9,848 bases of DNA. It comes from Syntrophomonadaceae bacterium (GTDB taxonomy: Bacteria > Bacillota > Dethiobacteria > PWVN01). The notes beneath the pieces were generated by a model. It was not told where the DNA came from. It worked only from the letters and a program-made list of their open reading frames with translations, and did no database searches. The stretch spans positions 1-9,848 of the forward strand of contig PWVN01000145.1 in assembly GCA_003561835.1 (NCBI GenBank). Direction: 5' to 3'. Position 1 is the first letter of the stretch; the number at the start of each line of letters is the position of its first letter. The translations under genes and the position numbers were made by a program. This document shows, in pieces, positions 1-6,327 of the stretch.

Positions 1-632
1 AGCCGCCGCCGGGCCCCCGTCCCGGGAAGGGTCAGGGAAAGGTCCCGGAGGAGCCTCCCGCCCAGGAGGTCCAGGGCCCGGGCGCCCTCTTTCATTTCCC
101 GGGAAATTTCCGGCCCCTTGTAGGCGCAGAAAAGCCCCCCCCGGCAGCAGAAGGGCAGGCACAGCTCCAGAAGGACGGCCATGGGCGCCAGGGCCCGGGC
201 GGCAACCCAGGGATACGCCCCCCGGAACCCTTCCCGCCGGCCGTAGTCTTCGGCCCGGCCGTGGAAGAGTTCCACACCGCAAAGCCCCAGCTCTTTCACC
301 AGGCCAGCCAAAAAATTCAGTCTCTTCTCCGAAGAATCCAGGATATGGAGATGCACATCCGGCCGGTATATTTTCAGGGGCAGCCCGGGAAATCCGGCGC
401 CGCTCCCCACATCCAGCAGGAGGGCTCCCGGGGTTGAGGGCAGAAAGGGAACCCCCGTCAAGGAATCCAAAAAGTGCAGGGGGATGATGTCCTCTCCCCG
501 GATCGCCGTCAAATTGGCCCGCTGCCCCCCCTCCATCAGCAGGTCCCGGTACAGCAAAAAAAGGCCGACCTGTTCCGGGCTCAGTTCCAATCCCAGGTCT
601 TGGGCCCCCTGCAGCAGTGCTGCCCGGCTCAC
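1..632 (-). CDS. rsmG: 16S rRNA (guanine-N7) methyltransferase RsmG, 3' end cut by window edge
   Basis: RsmG uses S-adenosylmethionine to methylate N7 of a guanine (G527 in E. coli numbering) in the 530 loop of 16S rRNA. The 210 visible residues include the family N-terminal motif NLTAI followed by HFLDSL (about residues 40-58), the SAM-binding glycine-rich loop LLDVGSGAGFPGLPLKI (71-87), the acidic strand end ILDSSEKR (96-103), and the later VAARAL (142-147) and AYKG (169-172) motifs. The chosen start is a GTG whose last two bases begin the TGA stop of mnmG (GTGA overlap, 4 bases shared), with an AGGGG-type ribosome site just upstream, so translation is probably coupled to mnmG. Family members are usually near 235-240 residues, so roughly the last 30 are outside the window. 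The segment around 157-168 carries four cysteines (C157, C161, C162, C168), which is more than I expect but lies outside the SAM site. Identification is secure. Confidence 0.95.
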   Translation of the reverse strand, partial: MSRAALLQGAQDLGLELSPEQVGLFLLYRDLLMEGGQRANLTAIRGEDIIPLHFLDSLTGVPFLPSTPGALLLDVGSGAGFPGLPLKIYRPDVHLHILDSSEKRLNFLAGLVKELGLCGVELFHGRAEDYGRREGFRGAYPWVAARALAPMAVLLELCLPFCCRGGLFCAYKGPEISREMKEGARALDLLGGRLLRDLSLTLPGTGARRR

Positions 633-2521
633 GGCCCGCTGCCCCTACCGGCCCGGGACCTCTGCTCCAGGTACAGGAGGAGGATGGACAGGTCCGCCGG
701 TGAGACGCCGGAAATTCTGCCGGCCTGTCCCAGAGAGCGGGGCCTGTGCTTCTTAAGCTTTTCCCTGGCTTCCTTCCGGAGGCCGGGCACTCCTTCGTAA
801 TCGATATCTTCGGGGATGCTGCGCTTCTCCATGCGCAGGAATTTTTCCACCTGGGCCTTCTGCTTGTCGATGTACCCGGCATATTTGACCTGGATTTCCA
901 CCTGCCGTTCCACCTCCCGATCCAGGGGCGGAATGTCCCCGGACAGCTTCTTCAGGGCGGCATAGTCCATTTCCGGCCGCTTCAAGAGGCGCTCCAGGGT
1001 GACAGGGCCCGAGAGTTCCCCCAGGCCCAGGCGGGTCAAGACCTCCTGGACCTCAGGGGTGGGATTGACCCTTACCTGCCCAAGGCGGCGGATTTCCCCT
1101 TCCACCTGGTCCCGCTTCCGTAAAAAGGCCTGGTACTGTTTCTCCTCCACCAGGCCCACCCGGTATCCGGAGGGGGTCAGGCGCAGGTCTGCGTTGTCCT
1201 GTCGCAGGAGAAGCCGGTATTCCGCCCTGGAGGTCAGCATCCGGTAAGGCTCGGAGGTACCCTTGGTCACCAGGTCATCCACCAGAACCCCCAGGTAGGC
1301 CTGGGAACGGTCCAGCACCAGCATATCCCGGCCCCGGGCCTTTTGGGCCGCGTTGATGCCCGCCAGGATCCCCTGGGCGGCAGCCTCCTCATACCCCGAT
1401 GTGCCGTTGACCTGGCCGGCGGTAAAGAGGCCGGGAAGGCCCCGGACTTCCAGGGTCCTGTCCAGCTGGGTGGGCTCGATGCAGTCGTATTCGATGGCAT
1501 AGCCGGGCCGGATGATGCGCACCTTCTCCATGCCCTCCACCGTCTGCAGCATGGCCAGCTGCACATCCTCGGGCAAGCTGGTGGACATGCCCTGGACATA
1601 GTATTCCAATGTATGGCGCCCTTCGGGTTCCAGGAAGACCTGGTGCCCGGCTTTGTCGGCAAAGCGCACCACTTTGTCCTCGATGGAGGGGCAGTACCGG
1701 GGGCCGGTCCCCTCTATTTGACCGGTAAACAGGGGGGACCGGTGCAGATTCTCCTGGATGACCCGGTGGGTCCTTTCGTTTGTATGGGTCAACCAGCAGG
1801 ACATCTGATCCGGTAGTTCCCTGGCCGGCATGTTGCGGAAGGAAAAGGACAGGGGTTCCCCGTCTCCGGGTTGTTCCATCATCCGGGAAAAGTCCAGGGT
1901 CCGCCCGTCCACCCGGGCCGGGGTCCCCGTTTTGAAACGCATGAGGTCAAGTCCCAGGTCTTTCAGACTGCGGGAAAGGCCCTGGGGGGCCACCTGCCCG
2001 CCGGGGGCCCCGTCATACTGAAGGTCCCCCAGGATGATTTTCCCCCGCAGGTAGGTCCCCGTCGTCAGGACCACCGCCGGGGCTGCAAAGACGGTCCCCG
2101 TGGCCAGCAGGACCCCGGTAACCCGGCCGCCCTCCGTCAGCAGGGACTCCACCACCCCCTGGCGGAGGTCCAGGTTTCGGGTGTCCTCCAGGACCCGGCG
2201 CATCCGCTCCTCGTAGCGCCTCTTGTCCGCCTGGGCCCGCAGGGCATGGACGGCGGGCCCTTTGGTCGTATTCAACATCCGGACCTGCAGGCAGGTGGCA
2301 TCGATATTGCGTGCCATCTCCCCACCCAGAGCATCCACTTCCCGGACCAGGTGTCCCTTGGCCGGCCCGCCCACAGCCGGGTTACAGGGCATGAGGGCGA
2401 TGGTTTCCAGACTCAGGGTGACCATGAGGGTCCGGCAGCCCATGCGGGCGGCGGCCAGGGCGCCTTCACAGCCCGCATGCCCGCCGCCGATGACGATCAC
2501 ATCATAGGATCCCATCCCCAT
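629..2521 (-). CDS. mnmG: tRNA uridine-5-carboxymethylaminomethyl synthesis protein MnmG (GidA)
   Basis: MnmG is the FAD-dependent partner of MnmE. Together they install the (carboxymethyl)aminomethyl group at C5 of the wobble uridine (U34) of certain tRNAs, using a methylene-tetrahydrofolate carbon and NADH. The protein has the N-terminal dinucleotide-binding motif VIGGGHAGCE (about 10-19), PCNPAVGG (45-52, with the conserved cysteine), PRYCPSIEDKVVRF (274-287, the second conserved cysteine), and the C-terminal helical domain ending with YAGYIDKQ and GRISGVSPADLS, which binds MnmE and tRNA. Its 630 residues are normal for the family. Two in-frame ATGs occur at the start (2521 and 2515). The run AGGGG sits flush against the first but about six bases before the second, so the real start is probably 2515, giving 628 residues. 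It begins only three bases after the mnmE stop and overlaps rsmG by four bases, so the three genes form one cotranslated unit. Confidence 0.98.
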   Translation of the reverse strand: MGMGSYDVIVIGGGHAGCEGALAAARMGCRTLMVTLSLETIALMPCNPAVGGPAKGHLVREVDALGGEMARNIDATCLQVRMLNTTKGPAVHALRAQADKRRYEERMRRVLEDTRNLDLRQGVVESLLTEGGRVTGVLLATGTVFAAPAVVLTTGTYLRGKIILGDLQYDGAPGGQVAPQGLSRSLKDLGLDLMRFKTGTPARVDGRTLDFSRMMEQPGDGEPLSFSFRNMPARELPDQMSCWLTHTNERTHRVIQENLHRSPLFTGQIEGTGPRYCPSIEDKVVRFADKAGHQVFLEPEGRHTLEYYVQGMSTSLPEDVQLAMLQTVEGMEKVRIIRPGYAIEYDCIEPTQLDRTLEVRGLPGLFTAGQVNGTSGYEEAAAQGILAGINAAQKARGRDMLVLDRSQAYLGVLVDDLVTKGTSEPYRMLTSRAEYRLLLRQDNADLRLTPSGYRVGLVEEKQYQAFLRKRDQVEGEIRRLGQVRVNPTPEVQEVLTRLGLGELSGPVTLERLLKRPEMDYAALKKLSGDIPPLDREVERQVEIQVKYAGYIDKQKAQVEKFLRMEKRSIPEDIDYEGVPGLRKEAREKLKKHRPRSLGQAGRISGVSPADLSILLLYLEQRSRAGRGSGP

Positions 2522-2524
2522 CCC

Positions 2525-3907
2525 CTACTTTCCAATACAGAATTCCGCAAAGATTTTATCCAGGAGGTCATCCTCCACCGTTTCTCCCGTAATCTCCCCC
2601 AGAGCGGCATAAGCGGCCTTTAAATCGATGGACAAAAGGTCCGGGTCCTCCAGGGGGCCGGCCAGCATGTCCAGGAGAGAAGCCGAGGCCCTCTCCAGGG
2701 CCTGGATCTGGCGCAGGGACGCCAGAAAGTCCGCCCGGCTTCCCTCTACCTGCCCCTGAAAGACCAGTTGGCTGATGGCCAATTCCAGTTCCTCCAAACC
2801 CTGCTGGTTGATGAGGGAGGCCCGGATGATGGGAGCCTCTGCCCCGGGAAGGAGCCGGCGGACCTCCGCCTCGGGTATGTTCTCCCCCAGGTCTATTTTG
2901 TTGAGCAGGACCACCACCTGCTTCCCCTGCAGGATTGAGGCAATCTCCCGGTCTTCCCGGGCGATCCCCTCGGCGGCATTCAGGATGAAGATGACCAGAT
3001 CGCCCCGCTGGGCCAGGTTCCGGGCCCGTTCCACGCCGATAATCTCCACTCGGTTCCGGGTCTTGCGGATTCCTGCCGTATCCACGATTTTTAAAGGGAT
3101 CCCGGCTAGATTAACATATTCTTCCAGTTGATCCCGGGTGGTCCCCGCCACCTCGGTGACAATGGCTCGTTCTTCCCGGAGGAGGGCATTCAAGAGGGAG
3201 GATTTGCCCACATTGGGGCGGCCGATGATCACCGTCTCCACGCCGTCCCGGTAGATTTTACCCCGGCGGGCCCCCTCGGCCAGGGCCCTGACCTTTTCCA
3301 GGATCCCGGCCCCCTGGGCCTTGACCTGCCGGCCCGTAACCTCGTCCACATCCTCTTCTTCCGGGAAATCGATGGCCGCTTCCAGCCGGGCCAGGAGGAG
3401 GAGAATTTCCTGGCGGATCTCCCGGACCCGGCGGGACAGGGTCCCCTCCAGCTGCCCCAGGGCGGCCTGCAGGCCCTCCCCCGTCTTGGCCCGGATAACC
3501 TGTAGCAGTCCCTCGGCCTGGGCCAGGTCCAGGCGTCCCTTAAGGAAAGCCCGGCGGGTAAACTCGCCGGGCTCGGCCAGCCGGGCCCCCAGGGAAATAG
3601 TGGCCTCCAGGACCCGGCGCAGGGGCACAATCCCGCCATGGCAGTTGATTTCCACCACGTCTTCCCGGGTAAAGGTGCGGGGTGCCCGCATCACCGTGAG
3701 GAGGACTTCATCGATGATTTCACCCTCTTGGGGGCCCTGCACCCAACCCAGATGGAGGCGGTGGGATTTCAGGGGAAAGGTGGCCTTGCGGGGTTTAAAG
3801 ATCTTTTCGGCAATCTGCACCGCTTCGGGGCCGCTCAACCGCACAATGCCGATCCCCCCCTCTCCCGGGGGGGTGGCTATGGCGGCTATGGTATCTTCCA
3901 GGAACAT
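2525..3907 (-). CDS. mnmE: tRNA modification GTPase MnmE (TrmE)
   Basis: MnmE is the GTP-hydrolysing, tetrahydrofolate-binding half of the MnmE-MnmG complex that modifies the wobble uridine of tRNA. The order is typical: a folate-binding N-terminal domain (about 1-120; starts MFLEDTIAAIATPPGEGGIG, with EPGEFTRRAFLKGRLDL near 112-128), a helical domain, and an inserted G domain. That G domain carries GRPNVGKS (P-loop, 229-236), TEVAGTTRD (251-259), DTAG (276-279) and NKID (336-339). The protein ends in CIGK, the conserved C-terminal motif whose cysteine is required for modification. Its 460 residues are standard. The stretch after DTAGI reads RKTRNRVEIIGVER, more basic than the acidic version common in the family, but nothing catalytic is missing. 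The ATG at 3907 has a strong GGGGAGGT site seven bases upstream. A terminator lies between jag and this gene, so expression probably depends on partial readthrough or a promoter within jag. Confidence 0.98.
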   Translation of the reverse strand: MFLEDTIAAIATPPGEGGIGIVRLSGPEAVQIAEKIFKPRKATFPLKSHRLHLGWVQGPQEGEIIDEVLLTVMRAPRTFTREDVVEINCHGGIVPLRRVLEATISLGARLAEPGEFTRRAFLKGRLDLAQAEGLLQVIRAKTGEGLQAALGQLEGTLSRRVREIRQEILLLLARLEAAIDFPEEEDVDEVTGRQVKAQGAGILEKVRALAEGARRGKIYRDGVETVIIGRPNVGKSSLLNALLREERAIVTEVAGTTRDQLEEYVNLAGIPLKIVDTAGIRKTRNRVEIIGVERARNLAQRGDLVIFILNAAEGIAREDREIASILQGKQVVVLLNKIDLGENIPEAEVRRLLPGAEAPIIRASLINQQGLEELELAISQLVFQGQVEGSRADFLASLRQIQALERASASLLDMLAGPLEDPDLLSIDLKAAYAALGEITGETVEDDLLDKIFAEFCIGK

Positions 3908-3934
3908 GGAAACGACCTCCCCGACAGCAGGGTC

Positions 3935-3958
3935 AAAAAAACCGCAGGTTCCCTGCGG
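3935..3958 (-). terminator. Intrinsic terminator between jag and mnmE
   Basis: On the minus strand a perfect seven-base-pair stem (CCGCAGG, loop GAA, CCTGCGG) is followed directly by seven T residues. AAGG just 5' of the stem can also pair with the first Ts, as in strong rho-independent terminators. It begins seven bases beyond the jag stop codon and lies about 27 bases before the mnmE start. No convincing promoter is visible in the short gap after it, so it probably attenuates rather than fully separates transcription. Confidence 0.85.
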
Positions 3959-3964
3959 CCTTGG

Positions 3965-4588
3965 TTACTTGAGGGTTATGACCACTTTCCGGTTGGATTC
4001 TTCCCCCTCGCTGTAGGTGGTGACAGCGGGGTTCTCCTGAAGGGTGGTGTGAATGATCCTCCGGTCCTGGGGGCTCATGGGTTCCAGGACCACCGCCTTC
4101 CGGGTGGCCACCACCTTTTCCGCCAGGTTGGCGGCCAGGCGCTGCAGGGTATTTTCCCGCCGCGAGCGGTACCCCTCCACGTCCACCAGGAGGCGCCCCT
4201 CCATCTTCTGAAATTCCCGGTGGAGGACGATATTCAAGATGTACTGGAGGGAGCTGAGGGTCTGCCCCCGTTTGCCGATCAAAACCCCCATGTCCGGACC
4301 CATGATATCCAGGCAGAGGATGCTGTCTTCCTTGACATAGGCATCCACTTCTCCCTTAAGGCCCATCATCTTCAGCAAGTCCACGAGAAAGTCCTGCATG
4401 AAATCCAGGGGTTGCTTCTTGACAGTGACTCTCACTTCCGCCTGTTTGGATCCCAAAAGGCCCAGAAACCCCTGGCTGGGCTCGTTCAAAACCTCGATAT
4501 GGGCGTTGTCCTTTTTGATGCCCAACTCCTCCAGGGCTTTATCCGCCGCTTCCGTCACATTTTTACCAACAACCGTGATGGTTTCCAT
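3965..4588 (-). CDS. jag: RNA-binding protein Jag/KhpB (SpoIIIJ-associated), Jag_N-KH-R3H
   Basis: Jag (also EloR/KhpB) is a cytoplasmic RNA-binding protein found beside yidC/spoIIIJ in many Gram-positive bacteria, where it is linked to cell elongation and sporulation. The 207 residues show a Jag_N domain (about 1-55; METITVVGKNVTEAADKAL, then the family turn GFLGLLG at 40-46), a KH domain with the GxxG-type loop IGKRGQ (104-109), and a C-terminal R3H domain (about 145-207; RRIIH at 176-180, TYSEGEE at 191-197). The start chosen is the ATG at 4588: it has GGAG eight bases upstream and overlaps the yidC TAA stop by one base (TAATG), indicating translational coupling. The open frame continues further upstream inside yidC, but that extension has no Jag-like content and is the wrong frame of yidC. 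An intrinsic terminator follows the gene. Confidence 0.95.
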   Translation of the reverse strand: METITVVGKNVTEAADKALEELGIKKDNAHIEVLNEPSQGFLGLLGSKQAEVRVTVKKQPLDFMQDFLVDLLKMMGLKGEVDAYVKEDSILCLDIMGPDMGVLIGKRGQTLSSLQYILNIVLHREFQKMEGRLLVDVEGYRSRRENTLQRLAANLAEKVVATRKAVVLEPMSPQDRRIIHTTLQENPAVTTYSEGEESNRKVVITLK

Positions 4589-5250
4589 TATTTCTTCTCC
4601 AACGCTCCCTTCTGTGCCGGCGGGATGATGAAGTGGTGGGCGACAGAGAGAATGCTGTTCAGGGCCCAGTACAACACCAGCCCGGCGGGAAAGGTATAGC
4701 TGAAATAGGCCAGCATCAAGGGCATGATATAGAGCATCATCTTGGTGTTCTTGTCGCCTCCGCTCATGGTCAGGTACTGCTGCAAAAAGGTGCTGCCGCC
4801 GGTGAGGATGACGGCGGTGGCGGCGATGGCCAGGGGGAGTTGCGAGACGTCCAGGGTCATGTCGATGCCCAGGAACAGGGGGGAAAAGTCCGGGATGGCC
4901 GCTGCGATCCGTTCCGGTGCCCGCAGCATCTGAAACATGGCGATGAGGACGGGAAACTGGATCAACAGGGGCACACATCCGGCCGCCGGGTTCACCTTGT
5001 TCTCCTTCCAGAGCTCCATGAGAGCCTGGTTCATTTTCTCCTTATCATTCTTGTAGCGTTCCTGCAGTTTCTTGCGTTCCGGCTCCAGGGCCTGCATCTT
5101 CTTCGTCGACTCCAGCTGCTTCTGGGTCAGGGGCCAGGTCACCAGTTTGATTAACAGGGTGAGCAGAATCAGGGACAGCCCGTAATTGCCCGTCCACGAG
5201 TAAAAATAGGCCATGATGCTGATAAGGACCTCAATAATTGCCTGAAACAT
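4588..5250 (-). CDS. yidC: Membrane protein insertase YidC/Oxa1 (SpoIIIJ-type)
   Basis: YidC inserts and folds membrane proteins, alone or with the Sec translocon, in the cytoplasmic membrane. This is the short Gram-positive form (220 residues), without the large periplasmic domain of E. coli YidC. Hydrophobic segments lie near residues 22-42, 92-110, 136-157, 171-186 and 188-206. Between the first two is the basic cytoplasmic coiled hairpin (about 43-85; QLESTKKMQALEPERKKLQE). The substrate-groove arginine known from the Bacillus protein aligns with lysine 35 in LLIKLVTWPL; charge is kept. No lipoprotein signal peptide with a lipobox cysteine is visible, unlike B. subtilis SpoIIIJ. The ATG at 5250 is preferred because AGGAGG lies five to six bases ahead; an in-frame GTG at 5265 would place that ribosome site inside the gene. 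It follows yidD by 20 bases and overlaps jag by one. Confidence 0.95.
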   Translation of the reverse strand: MFQAIIEVLISIMAYFYSWTGNYGLSLILLTLLIKLVTWPLTQKQLESTKKMQALEPERKKLQERYKNDKEKMNQALMELWKENKVNPAAGCVPLLIQFPVLIAMFQMLRAPERIAAAIPDFSPLFLGIDMTLDVSQLPLAIAATAVILTGGSTFLQQYLTMSGGDKNTKMMLYIMPLMLAYFSYTFPAGLVLYWALNSILSVAHHFIIPPAQKGALEKK

Positions 5251-5270
5251 GGAATCCTCCTTCACTCACC

Positions 5271-5474
5271 CTATTCCACCGGGTCATAGCCTCCCGGGTG
5301 GAAGGGGTGGCATTTTGATAACCTTTTCAAAGACAGCCAGGTCCCTTTGAGGGTCCCGTATTTCGTTAGGGCCCCCAGGGCATAGGTGGAACAGGTGGGA
5401 TAGAAGCGGCAGGTTCCCGGCTTCAGGGGCGAGAGAAAACTGCGGTATATCTTCAACAAAAAAATCATCCTCAT
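5271..5474 (-). CDS. yidD: Membrane protein insertion efficiency factor YidD
   Basis: YidD is a small membrane-associated protein encoded between rnpA and yidC in most bacteria and reported to help YidC-dependent insertion. The 67 residues contain an amphipathic N-terminus (MRMIFLLKIYRSFLSPL), the family signature GTCRFYPTCSTYAL (about 21-34) with cysteines 23 and 29, and the C-terminal CHPFHPGGYDPV (about 56-66) with the third conserved cysteine. The ATG at 5474 forms an ATGA overlap with the rnpA stop, so translation is likely coupled; a second ATG two codons later is an alternative. A longer open frame reaches upstream into rnpA but adds nothing family-like. Length and motifs are standard. 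Confidence 0.96.
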   Translation of the reverse strand: MRMIFLLKIYRSFLSPLKPGTCRFYPTCSTYALGALTKYGTLKGTWLSLKRLSKCHPFHPGGYDPVE

Positions 5475-5824
5475 CCCCGCTCTTCCTTTAGAATAATTCC
5501 GGCCCTTTTGAGCATAGCAAGGAAGTCTTCCTGGCATGACCCGAAATCCAGGGAAAGGGCTTGTCGGCGCAGGACCAGCACCAGCGTAAAGCCCGGCCTG
5601 ATTCTTCCGTAATTGAGGCGAAAAACCTCTTTGTACAACCTCTTGAGGCGGTGGCGGACCACGCTGTTCCCCACCTTTTTGCTTACAGAAATACCCACTT
5701 TAGTAGTATTGTCCTCCTGAGGCATAAAATATAACACGCTATACCGGCCGGCCACCTTCCGGCCGCGGCGGTAGACCTGCAGAAATTCTCGGTTCTTTTT
5801 CAGGAGTTTGCCGCGTAAACGCAA
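5471..5824 (-). CDS. rnpA: Ribonuclease P protein component RnpA, TTG start
   Basis: RnpA is the small basic protein that assists the RNase P RNA in trimming the 5' leader of pre-tRNAs. The 117 residues begin RLRGKLLKKNREFLQVYRRG, the usual N-terminal basic helix. The substrate-leader and metal-binding core follows, KVGISVSKKVGNSVVRHRLKR (43-62). The RNR-box motif reads R57-H58-R59 here, with histidine in place of the usual asparagine. No ATG or GTG lies near the family N-terminus. The best start is a TTG at 5824 preceded by GGAAGG with a nine-base gap. That ribosome site overlaps the rpmH stop codon, and eight consecutive Ts lie between the site and the start, the last two forming part of the TTG. 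The gene starts 14 bases after rpmH and overlaps yidD by four bases. Confidence 0.95.
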   Translation of the reverse strand: MRLRGKLLKKNREFLQVYRRGRKVAGRYSVLYFMPQEDNTTKVGISVSKKVGNSVVRHRLKRLYKEVFRLNYGRIRPGFTLVLVLRRQALSLDFGSCQEDFLAMLKRAGIILKEERG

Positions 5825-5838
5825 AAAAAACAGCCTTC

Positions 5839-5973
5839 CTATGCGGAAAGATTTTTCCTTCTCTTCAATCTTCTTCTCTTCAATACCTGCTGGCCGGCTT
5901 TGGTGGCCATACGGGCGCGGAACCCGTGGTTCTTCTTCCGTTTCCGGTTATTGGGTTGAAACGTCCTCTTCAT
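5839..5973 (-). CDS. rpmH: 50S ribosomal protein L34
   Basis: L34 is a very small basic protein of the large ribosomal subunit. The 44 residues begin MKRTFQPNNRKRKKNHGFRA and continue RMATKAGQQVLKRRRLKRRKNLSA, matching the family across its whole length. The ATG at 5973 has GGAGGT eight bases upstream. An open frame extends 20 codons further up but has no matching content and would start near the predicted transcription start. It is the first gene of the leftward unit rpmH-rnpA-yidD-yidC-jag, the order found near oriC in many bacteria. A strong promoter is predicted about 60-90 bases upstream. Confidence 0.98.
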   Translation of the reverse strand: MKRTFQPNNRKRKKNHGFRARMATKAGQQVLKRRRLKRRKNLSA

Positions 5974-6034
5974 GTCCCTACACCTCCCGGGCTCCAGAGA
6001 AAAAAAAGCCAGGTTTTTATGGGCACTACCCACG

Positions 6035-6064
6035 ATTATAACGTACCGGGTCTTTTAATGTCAA
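6035..6064 (-). promoter_or_regulatory. Predicted housekeeping-sigma promoter of the rpmH operon
   Basis: Reading leftward, TTGACA (6064-6059) is followed after 18 bases by TATAAT (6040-6035); both hexamers match the consensus exactly. Transcription should start near 6028, giving a leader of about 55 bases before rpmH. The promoter lies about 55 bases left of the nearest perfect DnaA box (6119-6127), so DnaA bound at the origin may also affect it. Confidence 0.85.
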
Positions 6065-6118
6065 GGGTCGCGGCCCTTTTGCTGATGGCAGGGAAAACAG
6101 TTGTTTGTCTTGCGGACT

Positions 6119-6311
6119 TGTGGATAATTTGTTAAGATGGAGGAAAATATATCCCTCTTCCTGAAACTTATCCACAGATTGTGTATAACCCTGTTCATAA
6201 GTTTTTGCGCCTTCCAGGAAATAGCCCTCTTTTACTTTAATTTTTTTGATTTTCTGCCTCATTTTAAAACCTTGACCTTATCCACAGGCAAGGGTAATAA
6301 TGTGTGAATAC
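6119..6311. other. oriC: oriC part 1: DnaA-box cluster between rpmH and dnaA
   Basis: The rpmH-dnaA gap of about 350 bases has no gene. It holds four perfect matches to the DnaA box TTATNCACA: 6119-6127 (minus, TTATCCACA), 6168-6176 (plus, TTATCCACA), 6180-6188 (minus, TTATACACA) and 6278-6286 (plus, TTATCCACA). One-mismatch boxes are at 6192-6200 (minus, TTATGAACA) and 6303-6311 (minus, GTATTCACA). The boxes at 6168 and 6180 face each other three bases apart. A T/A-rich tract lies at about 6229-6270. Position between divergent rpmH and dnaA is the classic site of a bacterial origin and corresponds to the upstream part of the B. subtilis bipartite origin. Confidence 0.93.
6272..6300 (+). promoter_or_regulatory. 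Predicted dnaA promoter with embedded DnaA box
   Basis: TTGACC (6272-6277), a 17-base spacer and TAATAA (6295-6300) form a good housekeeping-sigma promoter; transcription should begin near the A at 6307. A perfect DnaA box (6278-6286) starts immediately after the -35 and fills half of the spacer. A weaker box (6303-6311) covers the predicted start site. This arrangement predicts repression of dnaA by its own product, as is known for dnaA in several bacteria; here it is inferred from overlap only. Confidence 0.8.
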
Positions 6312-6327
6312 GGGAGGAATCGAGTTG
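6312..6327 (+). promoter_or_regulatory. Ribosome site and TTG start of dnaA
   Basis: GGGAGG (6312-6317) lies seven bases before a TTG at 6325 that begins MEESLREMW, the expected DnaA N-terminus. An upstream in-frame GTG at 6304 has only AGGG nine bases ahead and lies before the predicted transcription start (about 6307), so it would be absent from this mRNA. Confidence 0.7.

Noticed and set aside
1871..2623. 250-codon plus-strand open frame antisense to mnmG
   Set aside because: Shadow of mnmG: rich in His, Pro, Gly and Gln, no family resemblance and no ribosome site of note.
3638..4699. 353-codon plus-strand open frame antisense to mnmE, jag and yidC
   Set aside because: It lies opposite three certain genes, with composition typical of an antisense shadow in GC-rich DNA and no recognisable domain.
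4589..4978. Long N-terminal extension of jag
   Set aside because: The extra 130 residues are a shifted frame of yidC with proline/histidine-rich content; the ATG at 4588 has a proper ribosome site and the true Jag_N start.
6101..6128. Possible second rightward promoter (TTGTTT, 16 bases, GATAAT)
   Set aside because: Poor -35 and its -10 is largely the DnaA box at 6119-6127, so the match is probably a by-product of the box.
6026..6262. 78-codon minus-strand open frame across the rpmH-dnaA gap
   Set aside because: It covers three of the four perfect DnaA boxes and the rpmH promoter, has a poor ribosome site, and its product resembles no family I know; it is origin DNA that happens to be open.
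6304..6324. GTG at 6304 as the dnaA start
   Set aside because: Weaker ribosome site and upstream of the predicted transcription start; the TTG at 6325 with GGGAGG fits better. Kept as an alternative.
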